From the NCBI RefSeq assembly GCF_026968045.1, contig NZ_JAPVBQ010000001.1:509238-573237 (forward strand): a DNA stretch of 64,000 nt. The letters are read 5' to 3'. Shown here one piece after another: positions 52,678-61,087 of the stretch (position 1 is the stretch's first letter; every line of letters starts with the position of its first letter). This DNA comes from Modestobacter sp. VKM Ac-2977 (GTDB lineage Bacteria > Actinomycetota > Actinomycetes > Mycobacteriales > Geodermatophilaceae). The notes under the pieces are model-generated. The model saw only the letters and a list, made by a program, of their open reading frames with translations, made no database searches and was not told the DNA's origin. A program made the position numbers and the translations under genes.

Positions 52678-55079
52678 CGTCGTCCCACCTCCGCCCCCGC
52701 CGGCAGGCTCTCGCGTGCGCCGTCCTCCCGGGCCTGGTCCTCCCGCACCTGGTCCTCCAGCGACTCGTCCCGCACCACCTCCGGGCCTCCGCTCCGGGCC
52801 CCTGCGGCCCCGGTGCGGCGCAGCTCGTCGATCGGCACCGACTCGGTGCGGACCCGCTTGCTGGGCCAGCTGGCCGCCCGTCCCAGCAGGGTGAGCACGG
52901 CGGGGGTGAGCACCGGACGGATCAGGAAGGTGTCGATGAGCAACCCGGCGGCCATGGTGAACGCCACCTGCCGGAACGTCTGCAGCGGGATGATCGCCAC
53001 CATCCCGAAGGTGGCGGCGAGGATCAGCCCGGCCGCGCTGATCGCCCGGGACGTGGCCGGCATCGCCAGCATGATCGCCTTGCTCAGCGGATGTCGGGTG
53101 GCCGCCTCCCAGATGGAGCCGACGGCGAACACGTTGTAGTCCGACCCCAGCGCCAGCAACAGCACGGCGGTCGCGAACGGGACGTAGAAGGCCAGTCCGG
53201 GGTCACCGAGCACCACCTGGAAGAGAAGGACGCTCAGCCCGAGCGCCGCCGCGACGCCCAGCGCGCTGCAGGCCATCAGCACCAGCGGGGCGCAGAGCGC
53301 GCGCAGGTACACGATCAGGATGAGCAGCTCCACCAGCAGCACCGCGGTCAGCGTTGTCCGGAGGTTCTCCCGGGTGATCGCGGCGAGCTCAGCGGCGATC
53401 GCGGTCTGCCCGGTCACCGCCACCTCGGCGTCCTGCAGCCCGGCCTCTGCGGCCAGGGTGTCCAGCTGGTCGGTGAGCCCGCGCAGGTCGCTGATCGCCG
53501 GAGCGGCCAGTGGGTCGCTGTCCAGGATCACGACGAAGCGGGCGGCGTCGCCGTCGGGGGAGAAGACGACGCCGAAGCCGTCGGGGAGCGGGTTCTGGGC
53601 CGGACCGAGCACCTCGGCCACCCCCGGCTGGGCCTCGATGGCCTGCTGCAGCTCCTCCAGCTCCGCCCGCTGCTCGATGACCGCGTCGCCCTCGACGATC
53701 ACCTCGGTGGGGGCGATGACCCCCCGGATCCCGGAGTCCTCGAGCACCGCCGCGCCCCGGCTCACCGGGTCGTCGGCCGGCAGCCCCGAGGTGAAGGACA
53801 GGTCCAGGCGCATCTGCAGCAGCGGTGCCGCGGCCAGGAGCAGCACGACGGTCGCCAGCAGCGTCGCCACCGTCGCGCCGCGCCGGTCGACGACGATCCG
53901 GAGCAGCCAGCTGTTCCCGCGCCGACTCGGGGGGCGGCGTGAGGTGCGCAGGGTCCCCAGCCCGAAGAGCCGCTCGCCCAGGATCGCCATCAGCGCCGGC
54001 ACCAGGGTCAGCGACACCAGGACCCCGATGACGACGGTCAGCGACAGCGCCGGCCCGAAGGCCTGGAACAGCTCGAAGTCCGCGGCCAGCAGGGCCGCGG
54101 TGCCGGCCGCGACCGTGATCCCGGCGACGGCGATGATCGGCGCGTTGGTGCGCACCGCCCGCCGGGTCGCCTCCAGCCGCGGGAGCCCACGGTCCAGCTG
54201 CTGCCGGAGGCCGGCGAAGAACAGCACGCAGTAGTCGGTGACCACCCCGATCAGCAGCGCGGCGATCAGCGGCTGCAACTGGTCGGGGAGCGCGAAGCCC
54301 AGCGCCGCGGCGAGCACCCCGAGGCTGCGGATGGCGACCAGGTACCCCAGCCCGGCGGCCAGCAGGACGACGAAGGGCGCCACGACCGAGCGGAAGGTGA
54401 GCCCGACGACGAGGGCGATCAGCACCAGGGTCGCGACCTCGAACAGGTGCAGCCGCGACTCGAGGTAGTCGGCCTGGGCGACCTGTGCCGGCACCACACC
54501 GGCGACGTAGGTCTGCACCGAGCTCTGGTTGTGGAAGTGGGCCGCGTACTCGCGGGCCAGGTCCCTGGTCCGTTCCAGCGACGTGTAGTTGGAGACGTAC
54601 AGGTAGGTGACCGAGGTCTCCGGCGTCGAGGTGGGCAGCGGGACGGCGGCGACGATCTGCCCGCGCCCGGGCGGCACGTTGCCGTCCAGGTACGCCTGCG
54701 TGTGGGTGGCCGCCCACAGTGCGATGTCGGCCTGGGTGAGGACGCTGAGGCCGTCGGGGTCGTGCACCACCACGGAGGTCTGGGAGAGCACCGGCACCCG
54801 GAACAGCTCCAGAGACCTTTCCTGGACGGCGGCCGCCGGGCTGCCCTCCGGCAGCAGGTTGCCGATGTCGGCGCCGCCCCCACCGCCGGCGGTGGGGAGG
54901 AACGCCGACACCACCACGGTCAGCAGGAGCCACCCCGCCACCACGAACCAGCGGGCCTTGACGACGGCGTCCCGGTAGGCGCGCGCGGCCCGCCGCAGCG
55001 CGTACCGGGCCGGTCGGGTCGCCCATCGGACGGCGGCGGCCAGCGCGGTGAGCCAACGCGGGACGGCCGTGGCTGGCAC
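52674..55079 (-). CDS. MMPL/RND-family transporter
   Basis: An 801-aa transporter with two six-helix halves of the RND superfamily (MmpL/YdfJ-like), moving lipids or drugs with proton motive force. The first helix (WFVVAGWLLLTVVVSAFLPT) is followed by a large periplasmic loop (LSVLTQADIALWAATHTQAY), helices with LIGVVTDYCVLFFAGLRQQL (a GxxxDY proton-relay motif) and a second half with FATAVLLLALGSDYNVFAVG (the second relay DY). The start GTG 55079 has GGAGG five bases upstream. The C-terminal 60 residues are charged and cytoplasmic. It is coupled to the DUF2993 gene. Confidence 0.93.
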   Translation of the reverse strand: MPATAVPRWLTALAAAVRWATRPARYALRRAARAYRDAVVKARWFVVAGWLLLTVVVSAFLPTAGGGGGADIGNLLPEGSPAAAVQERSLELFRVPVLSQTSVVVHDPDGLSVLTQADIALWAATHTQAYLDGNVPPGRGQIVAAVPLPTSTPETSVTYLYVSNYTSLERTRDLAREYAAHFHNQSSVQTYVAGVVPAQVAQADYLESRLHLFEVATLVLIALVVGLTFRSVVAPFVVLLAAGLGYLVAIRSLGVLAAALGFALPDQLQPLIAALLIGVVTDYCVLFFAGLRQQLDRGLPRLEATRRAVRTNAPIIAVAGITVAAGTAALLAADFELFQAFGPALSLTVVIGVLVSLTLVPALMAILGERLFGLGTLRTSRRPPSRRGNSWLLRIVVDRRGATVATLLATVVLLLAAAPLLQMRLDLSFTSGLPADDPVSRGAAVLEDSGIRGVIAPTEVIVEGDAVIEQRAELEELQQAIEAQPGVAEVLGPAQNPLPDGFGVVFSPDGDAARFVVILDSDPLAAPAISDLRGLTDQLDTLAAEAGLQDAEVAVTGQTAIAAELAAITRENLRTTLTAVLLVELLILIVYLRALCAPLVLMACSALGVAAALGLSVLLFQVVLGDPGLAFYVPFATAVLLLALGSDYNVFAVGSIWEAATRHPLSKAIMLAMPATSRAISAAGLILAATFGMVAIIPLQTFRQVAFTMAAGLLIDTFLIRPVLTPAVLTLLGRAASWPSKRVRTESVPIDELRRTGAAGARSGGPEVVRDESLEDQVREDQAREDGARESLPAGAEVGRR

Positions 55080-55172
55080 CGGGGCCTCCAGCCTCGCGGT
55101 CCTACCGGATGGGCTCAGCAGCCGTAGGCTACCGGCGGTTGTGCGCCCGCGCTCGACGGTGAGAGGACGACC

Positions 55173-55736
55173 ATGGCCGACCCCGAGACCGATGCCGGGA
55201 CCAGCTCCCCGGACCCTGACGAGCGGTCCGGCCGTGCGGTGCGGTGGTGGCTGGCCGCGGCCACCTTCGTGCTCGGGGTCTTCGTCGGCGGGCTCGTCGT
55301 CGGGTTGCTGGATGACGGGTCGGCGCCGGTCCCGGTCGCCACCCCGGCCGGGCCGGCGACCGACGTCGGCCTCCCGCTGCCGGACGCCCCGCCCACGGGG
55401 GAGACCGCCGAGGTGGTCGTCAACGCCGCCTGCCTGCGCGCGGTCAACGGGGCGCAGGACGTCGTCGCCGCCATCGACGAGCTGGGTGAGGCGGTCGGCG
55501 AGTTCAACGCGGCCCGGCTGGACGAGGTCATCCGGCAGCTGCAGCCCCTGCAAGGGCGGCTGAGCGGCGACATCGCCGGCTGCCAGGTCGTCAGCGAGGT
55601 CGCGGAGGCGACACCCACGGGAACACCCACGGGGACACCCACGGGGACACCCACGGGGACGGCCCCCGGGACGCCCACGGGCACGTCACCCGCGAGCCCG
55701 GCGCCGCCGGCCACCACCGTCGCGCCGCCGAGCTGA
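55173..55736 (+). CDS. Single-pass membrane protein with Pro/Thr repeat tail
   Basis: A 187-aa protein: acidic N terminus, one helix (WWLAAATFVLGVFVGGLVVG, residues ~25-44), Pro/Ala linker, a conserved helical domain (NAACLRAVNGAQDVVAAIDE, RLDEVIRQLQPLQGRLSGD, with a Cys pair) and a GTPTGTPT tail encoded by 12-bp tandem repeats. Family unknown. It is divergent from the MMPL transporter gene and may share its promoter region. Confidence 0.8.
   Translation: MADPETDAGTSSPDPDERSGRAVRWWLAAATFVLGVFVGGLVVGLLDDGSAPVPVATPAGPATDVGLPLPDAPPTGETAEVVVNAACLRAVNGAQDVVAAIDELGEAVGEFNAARLDEVIRQLQPLQGRLSGDIAGCQVVSEVAEATPTGTPTGTPTGTPTGTAPGTPTGTSPASPAPPATTVAPPS
55611..55682 (+). repeat. 12-bp tandem repeat, six units
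   Basis: The unit ACACCCACGGGG is repeated in frame (four near-perfect and two diverged copies) and encodes Thr-Pro-Thr-Gly. Copy number could vary between strains. Confidence 0.85.
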
Positions 55737-55808
55737 TCGGCCGACGCGCACAGGCAGGACACATGTCGAGCACAGTGGTGTGCGGACGAGCGCCGCGACG
55801 CTGGGGGC

Positions 55809-56102
55809 ATGCCACCGACGACGTTCCCTGTCCACGACGCGACCGCACCAGTCGGAGGGGCGTCGGACATGGACGACGATGCCGGCGCGACCCGGCGGGA
55901 CTTCCCGTTCCCCGAGGCCGGCGACCACCACATGCGGGAGTGGCCGCTGGTCTGGCACCCGCTACGCGGCCACTACGAGCGCACCTGCCCGCACGGCGTC
56001 GGGCACCCCGACCCCGACGACGTCGTGTACCTCCAGTCGGTCGGCGGCGTCTCCGGCGCGCATCCCTGTGACGGCTGCTGCATCGCGCCGCTGCGGGACT
56101 GA
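55809..56102 (+). CDS. Small hypothetical protein with Cys motifs
   Basis: A 97-aa protein starting MPPTTFPVHDATAPVGGA. The second half contains MREWPLVWHPLRGHYERTCP, HGVGHPDPDDVVYLQS and HPCDGCCIAPL; the Cys/His cluster could bind zinc. The family is not recognised. An internal ATG at 55869 (MDDDAGATRRD) is an alternative start. It converges with the methyltransferase-like gene 8 bases away. Confidence 0.65.
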   Translation: MPPTTFPVHDATAPVGGASDMDDDAGATRRDFPFPEAGDHHMREWPLVWHPLRGHYERTCPHGVGHPDPDDVVYLQSVGGVSGAHPCDGCCIAPLRD

Positions 56103-56110
56103 GCCTGCGG

Positions 56111-56842
56111 TCAGCGCGGCTTGGTGGCCAGGTAGACCGTGTTGGTCGCCGGTCGGTCCTGCAGCGGGTTGGGGAAGCTGACGACCTCGGCGGTGACGTC
56201 GACGAAGACCTCGGCCAGCACCGCCAGGTAGCCGTCCTCGGGCGGGTCGTTCGACCACAGCGAGAAGACCCCGCCCGGCCGCAGGTGCCGGGCCAGCCGC
56301 CGCGTGCCGTCGACCCCGTAGAAGCCGGCGCTGCCGTCGGCGAGCAGGTGTTGCGGTGAGTGGTCGATGTCGACGACGACGGCGTCGAACACCCGGTCCG
56401 GCACGGCCGGGTCGAAGCCGGTGCCCGTGGCCATCGTGAAGAAGTCCCCGTGCACGAACCGGCAGCGGGGGTCGGCGGTGAGCGTGGGGCCGACCGGCAC
56501 CAGCCCGCGTTCGTGCCAGTCGATCACCGGCTCGAGCAGGTCGACCACCACCAGCTCGGCCACCCGCGGGTCGGCCAGCACGGCCTCCGCGGTGTAGCCG
56601 AGGCCCAACCCGCCCACCGCGACGGCCAGGCCGGGCGCGTCCGGGGGAGGCGCGTCGAGGCGGGCCAGGGCCAGCTGGGCCACCGCAACCTCGGCCACGG
56701 TGAACTGGGTGGACATCAGGAACTCGTCGCCGAGCTTCACCTCGAAGACGTCCAGGCCGGTCACCGGGTCCCGCCGCCGGCGCAGGCTCACCTCGCCGAT
56801 CGGCGTGGGGCTCCAGTCGAGCTCCTCGAACCGGGCGCTCAT
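56111..56842 (-). CDS. Spermidine-synthase-like SAM-binding protein
   Basis: A 243-aa Rossmann-fold protein of the spermidine synthase/methyltransferase family. The nucleotide-binding loop is VAVGGLGLGYTAEAVLADP, followed by ELVVVDLLEPVIDWHERGLV, CRFVHGDFFTMATG and the acidic-site strand FDAVVVDIDHSPQHLLAD. It lacks a clear polyamine-site signature, so it may be a methyltransferase rather than an aminopropyltransferase. It starts 26 bases downstream of the reverse transcriptase stop on the same strand and may share its transcript. Related proteins also occur without retrons in actinobacteria, so a shared function is unproven. Confidence 0.85.
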   Translation of the reverse strand: MSARFEELDWSPTPIGEVSLRRRRDPVTGLDVFEVKLGDEFLMSTQFTVAEVAVAQLALARLDAPPPDAPGLAVAVGGLGLGYTAEAVLADPRVAELVVVDLLEPVIDWHERGLVPVGPTLTADPRCRFVHGDFFTMATGTGFDPAVPDRVFDAVVVDIDHSPQHLLADGSAGFYGVDGTRRLARHLRPGGVFSLWSNDPPEDGYLAVLAEVFVDVTAEVVSFPNPLQDRPATNTVYLATKPR

Positions 56843-56868
56843 CGGGTGACCACGGTCATCGGCCGAGC

Positions 56869-58218
56869 CTACGAGTCAGCGGGTGCGGTCCAGTCGATCC
56901 GGTCGGCCAGGCGGTGCAGCCGGGCGCCGAACGCCGGGTCGACCGAGGCGGCCCAGGCCACCCGGCCCAGCACGTGGTCGCGGAAGGTGCCGGGGTCGCG
57001 GCCCCGGGTCTGCGTCGTCCAGCCGTGGACGGCGCAGTTGTGCAGCAGCGCCCGCAGCGCGTCCCGCTCCGGCCTGGGCAGCGTGGGGTGGTCGTTGACC
57101 ACGGTGCCCAGCACCGCCTGCCGGCGGGCGGCGCTGGTGGCCGAGGTCTTCGCCGCGTTCACCCGGAAGCCCTCCTCGGTCACCACATCGGTGACCAGGT
57201 CGGCGAACCGGTCGCGGGCGATCCGCCGGTCCCCGCTGAAGGTCAGGTCGTCGACGTACCGGGTGTACGTGCCACCGGAGGCGGCGGCGAGGCCGGCCAG
57301 TCGGCGGTCGAGGCGGTGGCAGACCAGGTTGGCCAGCGCCGGGGACGTCGGTGCCCCCTGCGGCAGGTGCGGCACCGTCAGCCGCTGCTCCAGGCGCCGG
57401 TGCCGCTCCCGCGCCTCGATGCCGTCCGGGGGCGGGATGCGCCGCCACACCTCGGTCGGCAGCACCGTCGTCATCAGGCCGGTGAGCACGTGGGCCACCG
57501 GCTCGGGCAACCCGGCGACGCCGAGCAGCAGGCCGTGCACCCGACCGGCGGCGACGCTGGCGAAGAACGCCTCCAGGTCCATCCGCAGCACGACCGCGGA
57601 CCCGGCGTGCGGGGCGACCGCGGTGCGCACGGAGCGGCCGGGCACGCAGCCGTGGGCGGCGTCGTGCACCGGGACGCGGTCGAGCACGTGCCGCAGCAGT
57701 CGCCGCTGCGCCTCCTTGAGCCGCGGCTTGGGCGCGGCGAGCAGCCGGACCCCGGCCGGGCGCTGGACCACCCGCCACCGGTAGTGCCGCAGCGCCTCGC
57801 CGGCCGTGCGCTCCAGCCGGCGGGCGTCGGCGAACCAGGCCAGCTCGCCGGCGTCGACGTCGAGCAGCCGGGCGACCGCTGCCTGGTCGGGGAGGTCGGC
57901 GACCGGCCGCCGGCGCCGGGCCAGCTCGGTCGGCACCGGCTCCCACCGCACGGGCCGGGGGAGCGGGCGCCGGGACCGCCCGCGTTCCCACCCCCGCGTC
58001 GTCCGGACGACGGCGGCCAGCTCCCGCGGCCGGTCGACCGGGGCGGTGGGGTAGACCGTCTGCACCTCGCCGACCAGCGTGCCCACCCAGGTGCGGGCGC
58101 GGGCCTGGCCCAGTGCCACCGCCACCCGGCGGACCATCTCCCGCCGTCGCCACGGGCCGGCCAGCAGCGCGGTCGCGATCGCTGCGGCGGTGACGGCGGC
58201 CTGCCGCTCGGCGGTCAT
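56869..58218 (-). CDS. Retron-type reverse transcriptase
   Basis: A 449-aa RNA-directed DNA polymerase. RT motifs in order: RPAGVRLLAAPKPRLKEAQR (153-172), DAAHGCVPGRSVRTAVAPH (186-204, place of the retron NAxxH box), LRMDLEAFFASV (211-222, first catalytic Asp), LPQGAPTSPALANLV (285-299), TRYVDDLTFSGDR (319-331, YxDD with two catalytic Asp), EEGFRVNAAKTS (348-359) and RQAVLGTVVN (366-375, place of the retron VTG box). The order and the LPQGAPTSP and YTRYVDD forms are those of retron RTs, not group II introns; there is no maturase or endonuclease domain. About 100 basic N-terminal residues are extra. A structured region with inverted repeats lies just upstream. Confidence 0.92.
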   Translation of the reverse strand: MTAERQAAVTAAAIATALLAGPWRRREMVRRVAVALGQARARTWVGTLVGEVQTVYPTAPVDRPRELAAVVRTTRGWERGRSRRPLPRPVRWEPVPTELARRRRPVADLPDQAAVARLLDVDAGELAWFADARRLERTAGEALRHYRWRVVQRPAGVRLLAAPKPRLKEAQRRLLRHVLDRVPVHDAAHGCVPGRSVRTAVAPHAGSAVVLRMDLEAFFASVAAGRVHGLLLGVAGLPEPVAHVLTGLMTTVLPTEVWRRIPPPDGIEARERHRRLEQRLTVPHLPQGAPTSPALANLVCHRLDRRLAGLAAASGGTYTRYVDDLTFSGDRRIARDRFADLVTDVVTEEGFRVNAAKTSATSAARRQAVLGTVVNDHPTLPRPERDALRALLHNCAVHGWTTQTRGRDPGTFRDHVLGRVAWAASVDPAFGARLHRLADRIDWTAPADS

Positions 58219-58231
58219 CGCAGCTCCCGGA

Positions 58232-58392
58232 GTGCACGGCGGGGCGGGCAGCCGCTCCTCGCTGGAGGCGCCGCCTGGTGCGCGGAGCGCACAGCGCGGC
58301 TCATGACGCGATGCCCGACCTGCTCACGATGCCCCGGGGTTGCCCCGGGGTGATCGGCGGTTGCCGATCGTCCTGCCCGCCCCGTCGTACAC
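58232..58392 (-). ncRNA. Candidate retron msr-msd RNA with a1/a2 repeats
   Basis: On the minus strand, GTGTACGACGGGGCGGGC (58392-58375, a1) can pair with GCCCGCCCCGCCGTGCAC (58249-58232, a2): 16 Watson-Crick pairs, one G-U and one mismatch. Between them are a 7-bp hairpin (GATCGGC/GCCGATC, loop AACC), a CCCCGGGG/CCCCGGGG hairpin with a 3-base CAA loop, and a longer msd-like hairpin at 58270-58300 (5 bp, 3x3 internal loop, 6 bp, loop TCC). The end of a2 is 13 bases from the reverse transcriptase start. This is the layout of retron ncRNAs. The branching G and exact ends are not determined. Confidence 0.65.
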
Positions 58393-58502
58393 CCGGCCAC
58401 CGTAGTGGTGTGCGGACCGCCGCCGGAGTCAGGTGCGGGACAGCCGGCCGCGGGATGCACCAGGATGGGCCCCCGTCGTCCCCGACCCCCTGGAGTGCCG
58501 CC

Positions 58503-59123
58503 GTGACCTCTTCGCCCTCCGGCCAGCCGCCGGCCCCGATGGCCGTGCCGGCCTTCTTCGTCTCGCAGCGGGTCACCATGATGGTCAACCGCTACGAGAT
58601 CCGGGCCGCTGCCCCCGACGGCTCCGAGGGGCAGTTGCTGGCGCTGGCCGAGCAGAAGCGGATGAAGCTGAAGGAGGAGGTGGTCTTCTTCGCCGACGAG
58701 ACGAAGAGCCGCGCGGTCTTCTCCTTCAAGGCCCGCCAGCGGATGGACGTCTCGGCCCAGCACGACGTCTTCGACGAGCACGGTGCACCGCTGGGCATGT
58801 TCAGCAAGCAGTTCGGGGCCAGCCTGCTCCGCTCGACGTGGAACCTGGAGGTGCCGGGGCTCTCCGCCCGGGGGCAGGAGCGCCGCCCGGCGATCGCCGT
58901 CCTGCGCCGGGTCTGGGACCTGGTCCCCATCGTCGGTGACGTACCGGTGCCCTTCGTCTTCCACTTCGACTTCGTCGACACCGCGACCGGCGCCCCGGTG
59001 CTCACCAGCGAGCGGAAGAAGTCCGTCCGCGACCGCTACACCGTCACGGTGCCGGACCCGCGGCTGGACTTCCGGGTCGCCGCCGCGATGGCCGTCGCCC
59101 TGGACGCGCTGCAGAGCCGCTGA
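58503..59123 (+). CDS. LURP-one/scramblase-like protein
   Basis: A 206-aa protein predicted to form the twelve-stranded barrel of the LURP-one/Tubby-like family: FFVSQRVTMMVNRYEIRAA, ALAEQKRMKLKEEVVFFADE, VFSFKARQRMDVSAQHDVFD, GMFSKQFGASLLRSTWNLEV and a final VPDPRLDFRVAAAMAVALDA helix. Bacterial members are uncharacterised; related folds bind membranes or lipids. The GTG start 58503 has GGAG eight bases upstream. It is divergent from the reverse transcriptase; its promoter must lie beside the candidate retron RNA. Confidence 0.8.
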   Translation: MTSSPSGQPPAPMAVPAFFVSQRVTMMVNRYEIRAAAPDGSEGQLLALAEQKRMKLKEEVVFFADETKSRAVFSFKARQRMDVSAQHDVFDEHGAPLGMFSKQFGASLLRSTWNLEVPGLSARGQERRPAIAVLRRVWDLVPIVGDVPVPFVFHFDFVDTATGAPVLTSERKKSVRDRYTVTVPDPRLDFRVAAAMAVALDALQSR

Positions 59124-59135
59124 GCCGGGCGGGCG

Positions 59136-59540
59136 CTACAGGTAGCGGCTCTCCAGCTCCGCGAAGAACGCCTTCGCCAGCGCGGTGAAGTCGGCCTCCC
59201 GGACGGCGATCTCGTCGCCCACCCGGTAGTGGAGCACGGTGCGACCCGGGTCGAGCCTGATCTGCTTGTCGGCGATCATCGTGCGGCCGTGCACCAGCGA
59301 CCCGGCGATCAGCCGCACCTCGTTCAGCGCGTTGCCGTCTGCGCCCTCGATGCCCCGGCCGCGGTGCACGAACCAGTTCTCCAGCACCACGACCAGGTCG
59401 TTGAAGAAGACCGGTTCGAACTCCCGCAGGGCAGCCGGCTCGGTGGCGGCGGCCAGGGCCCGGTAGGCGTCGAGGCGGTCGTCGACCGCCGCACGCCGTC
59501 CGTCGATGTAGTCCAGTGCGTACGTGCTCTGACACAACAC
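59136..59540 (-). CDS. Conserved hypothetical protein
   Basis: A 134-aa protein starting [20 protein letters not shown] from GTG 59540, five bases after GAGGAG. The conserved-looking middle is [20 protein letters not shown] followed by [20 protein letters not shown] and [20 protein letters not shown]. It is mostly helical, without signal peptide. Similar proteins are widespread in actinobacteria; the function is unknown. Confidence 0.8.
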   Translation of the reverse strand: MLCQSTYALDYIDGRRAAVDDRLDAYRALAAATEPAALREFEPVFFNDLVVVLENWFVHRGRGIEGADGNALNEVRLIAGSLVHGRTMIADKQIRLDPGRTVLHYRVGDEIAVREADFTALAKAFFAELESRYL

Positions 59541-59640
59541 GGCTGCTCCTCACCCGATCGCGACGCTGCGTCCCGGCTGGCACCTCCAGGGTGGCACTCC
59601 GTACGGCGATCCGGAACCGGTCCGGGTGCGGGACCGCCGG

Positions 59641-59970
59641 TCAGGCCCAGCTGGAGTCGGGCTGCAGGCTGCGGGGGACCGGCAGCGGGGGGAGCGGGGT
59701 CGGTGTCCGTCGGGGCTGCCCGCGGCCGGGGAGCTGCAGGTCCGGCCGGGTCCGCGGCTCGGGGGCCGCTCGGTCCGGCCGGGGGAGGCGCAGGTCGGCC
59801 AGGTGCACCCAGCTGGCGCGGCGCAGCCCGCCGACGACGGCCTGGACGCGTACCCAGCAGGTGCCGTCGGGCTCGTGCGCCCAGCCGAGCAGGACGGCGG
59901 GGCGCCAGTCGTCGTCGATCAGGAACTCCACCGGCAGTGGCTCGCCCAGCAGCGACGTCATCTCCTGCAC
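59641..59970 (-). CDS. Hypothetical protein
   Basis: A 109-aa protein starting VQEMTSLLGEPLPVEFLIDD. The first 70 residues look like a small beta barrel (WRPAVLLGWAHEPDGTCWVR, VQAVVGGLRRASWVHLADLR), and the tail is Pro/Arg-rich. The GTG at 59970 was chosen because TAAAGT lies 7 bases upstream, consistent with a leaderless mRNA; a GTG at 60000 is possible. It is divergent from the luciferase-family gene. Confidence 0.6.
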   Translation of the reverse strand: MQEMTSLLGEPLPVEFLIDDDWRPAVLLGWAHEPDGTCWVRVQAVVGGLRRASWVHLADLRLPRPDRAAPEPRTRPDLQLPGRGQPRRTPTPLPPLPVPRSLQPDSSWA

Positions 59971-60092
59971 GAGCGCGACTTTAGGTGCGCGGGCGATCAC
60001 TGAGCGGCAGGCGCGCGTGCGCCGCCCCGGCCGGGAAGGGCGCCGGGGCGCCGTGCGTTGTCCCGGACAACCAACGCGAAAGGCTCTTCCCC

Positions 60093-61082
60093 ATGCGCAT
60101 CCCGCTGTCCGTCCTCGACCTCGCCCCGATCGCTCGCGGGGAGACCGTCAGCAGCAGCATCGCGGCCAGCGTCGCCCTGGCGCAGCGCGCGGAGGAGCAC
60201 GGCTACCAGCGGGTCTGGTACGCCGAGCACCACAACATGCCGACCATCGCGTCCTCGGCGACCAGCGTGCTCATCGCCCACGTCGGTGCCCGGACCAGCC
60301 GGATCCGGCTCGGTGCCGGCGGCGTCATGCTGCCCAACCACGCGCCGCTGACCATCGCCGAGCAGTTCGGCACCCTCGACGCGATGTACCCGGGCCGGAT
60401 CGACCTCGGTCTGGGCCGCGCGCCGGGCTCGGACCAGAACACGATGTACGCACTGCGCCGGGACCCGAACTCCGCCGACACCTTCCCGCAGGACGTGCTG
60501 GAGCTGCAGGGGTACCTGACCGGCTCGAGCCGGGTGTCCGGCGTCGACGCGATCCCCGGCAAGGGCTCGGACGTCCCGCTCTACGTGCTGGGCTCCTCGC
60601 TGTTCGGGGCGCACCTGGCTGCCGCGCTGGGCCTGCCCTACGCCTTCGCCAGCCACTTCGCGCCGCAGGCCCTGGAGGCCGCCGTCGCCACCTACCGGCG
60701 GGAGTTCCAGCCCTCCGCCCAGCTCGACGTCCCCCACGTGATCGCCGGGGTGAACGTCATCGCCGCCGACACCGTGCGCCAGGCGGAGGAGAACCTGCAG
60801 GCGGTGCGCCGGACCATGGCCGTCGGCCTGTTCGGCCGGGGCCGCAGCTTCACCGACGAGGAGGCCGACCTGCTGCTCGAGCAGGGGGCCGGGCAGCACG
60901 TCAGCTCGATGTTCACCTACGCCGCGATCGGCACGCCGCGCGAGATCGGCGACTACCTCGAGGGCTTCCGCAAGCAGGCCGACGCCGACGAGCTGATCGT
61001 CGCCCACCAGGCCCCCACCACCGAGGGCCGGCTGCGCTCGGTGACCCTGACCGCGGAGGCCATGGAGTCCGTCAGCGCGTAG
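60093..61082 (+). CDS. Luciferase-like (LLM class) flavin-dependent oxidoreductase
   Basis: A 329-aa TIM-barrel oxidoreductase using FMN or F420. It is of the MsnO8-type subgroup by features: [78 protein letters not shown] and [20 protein letters not shown]. The C terminus ([20 protein letters not shown]) is complete. AAAGG lies ten bases before the ATG. The substrate is unknown; no pathway genes are adjacent. Confidence 0.92.
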   Translation: MRIPLSVLDLAPIARGETVSSSIAASVALAQRAEEHGYQRVWYAEHHNMPTIASSATSVLIAHVGARTSRIRLGAGGVMLPNHAPLTIAEQFGTLDAMYPGRIDLGLGRAPGSDQNTMYALRRDPNSADTFPQDVLELQGYLTGSSRVSGVDAIPGKGSDVPLYVLGSSLFGAHLAAALGLPYAFASHFAPQALEAAVATYRREFQPSAQLDVPHVIAGVNVIAADTVRQAEENLQAVRRTMAVGLFGRGRSFTDEEADLLLEQGAGQHVSSMFTYAAIGTPREIGDYLEGFRKQADADELIVAHQAPTTEGRLRSVTLTAEAMESVSA

Positions 61083-61087
61083 CCGTG

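Noticed and set aside
58232-58392. The hairpin region as a plain bidirectional terminator or riboswitch of the divergent gene
   Set aside because: It lies between divergent gene starts, where a terminator is not expected, and the long flanking inverted repeat next to an RT fits a retron RNA better.
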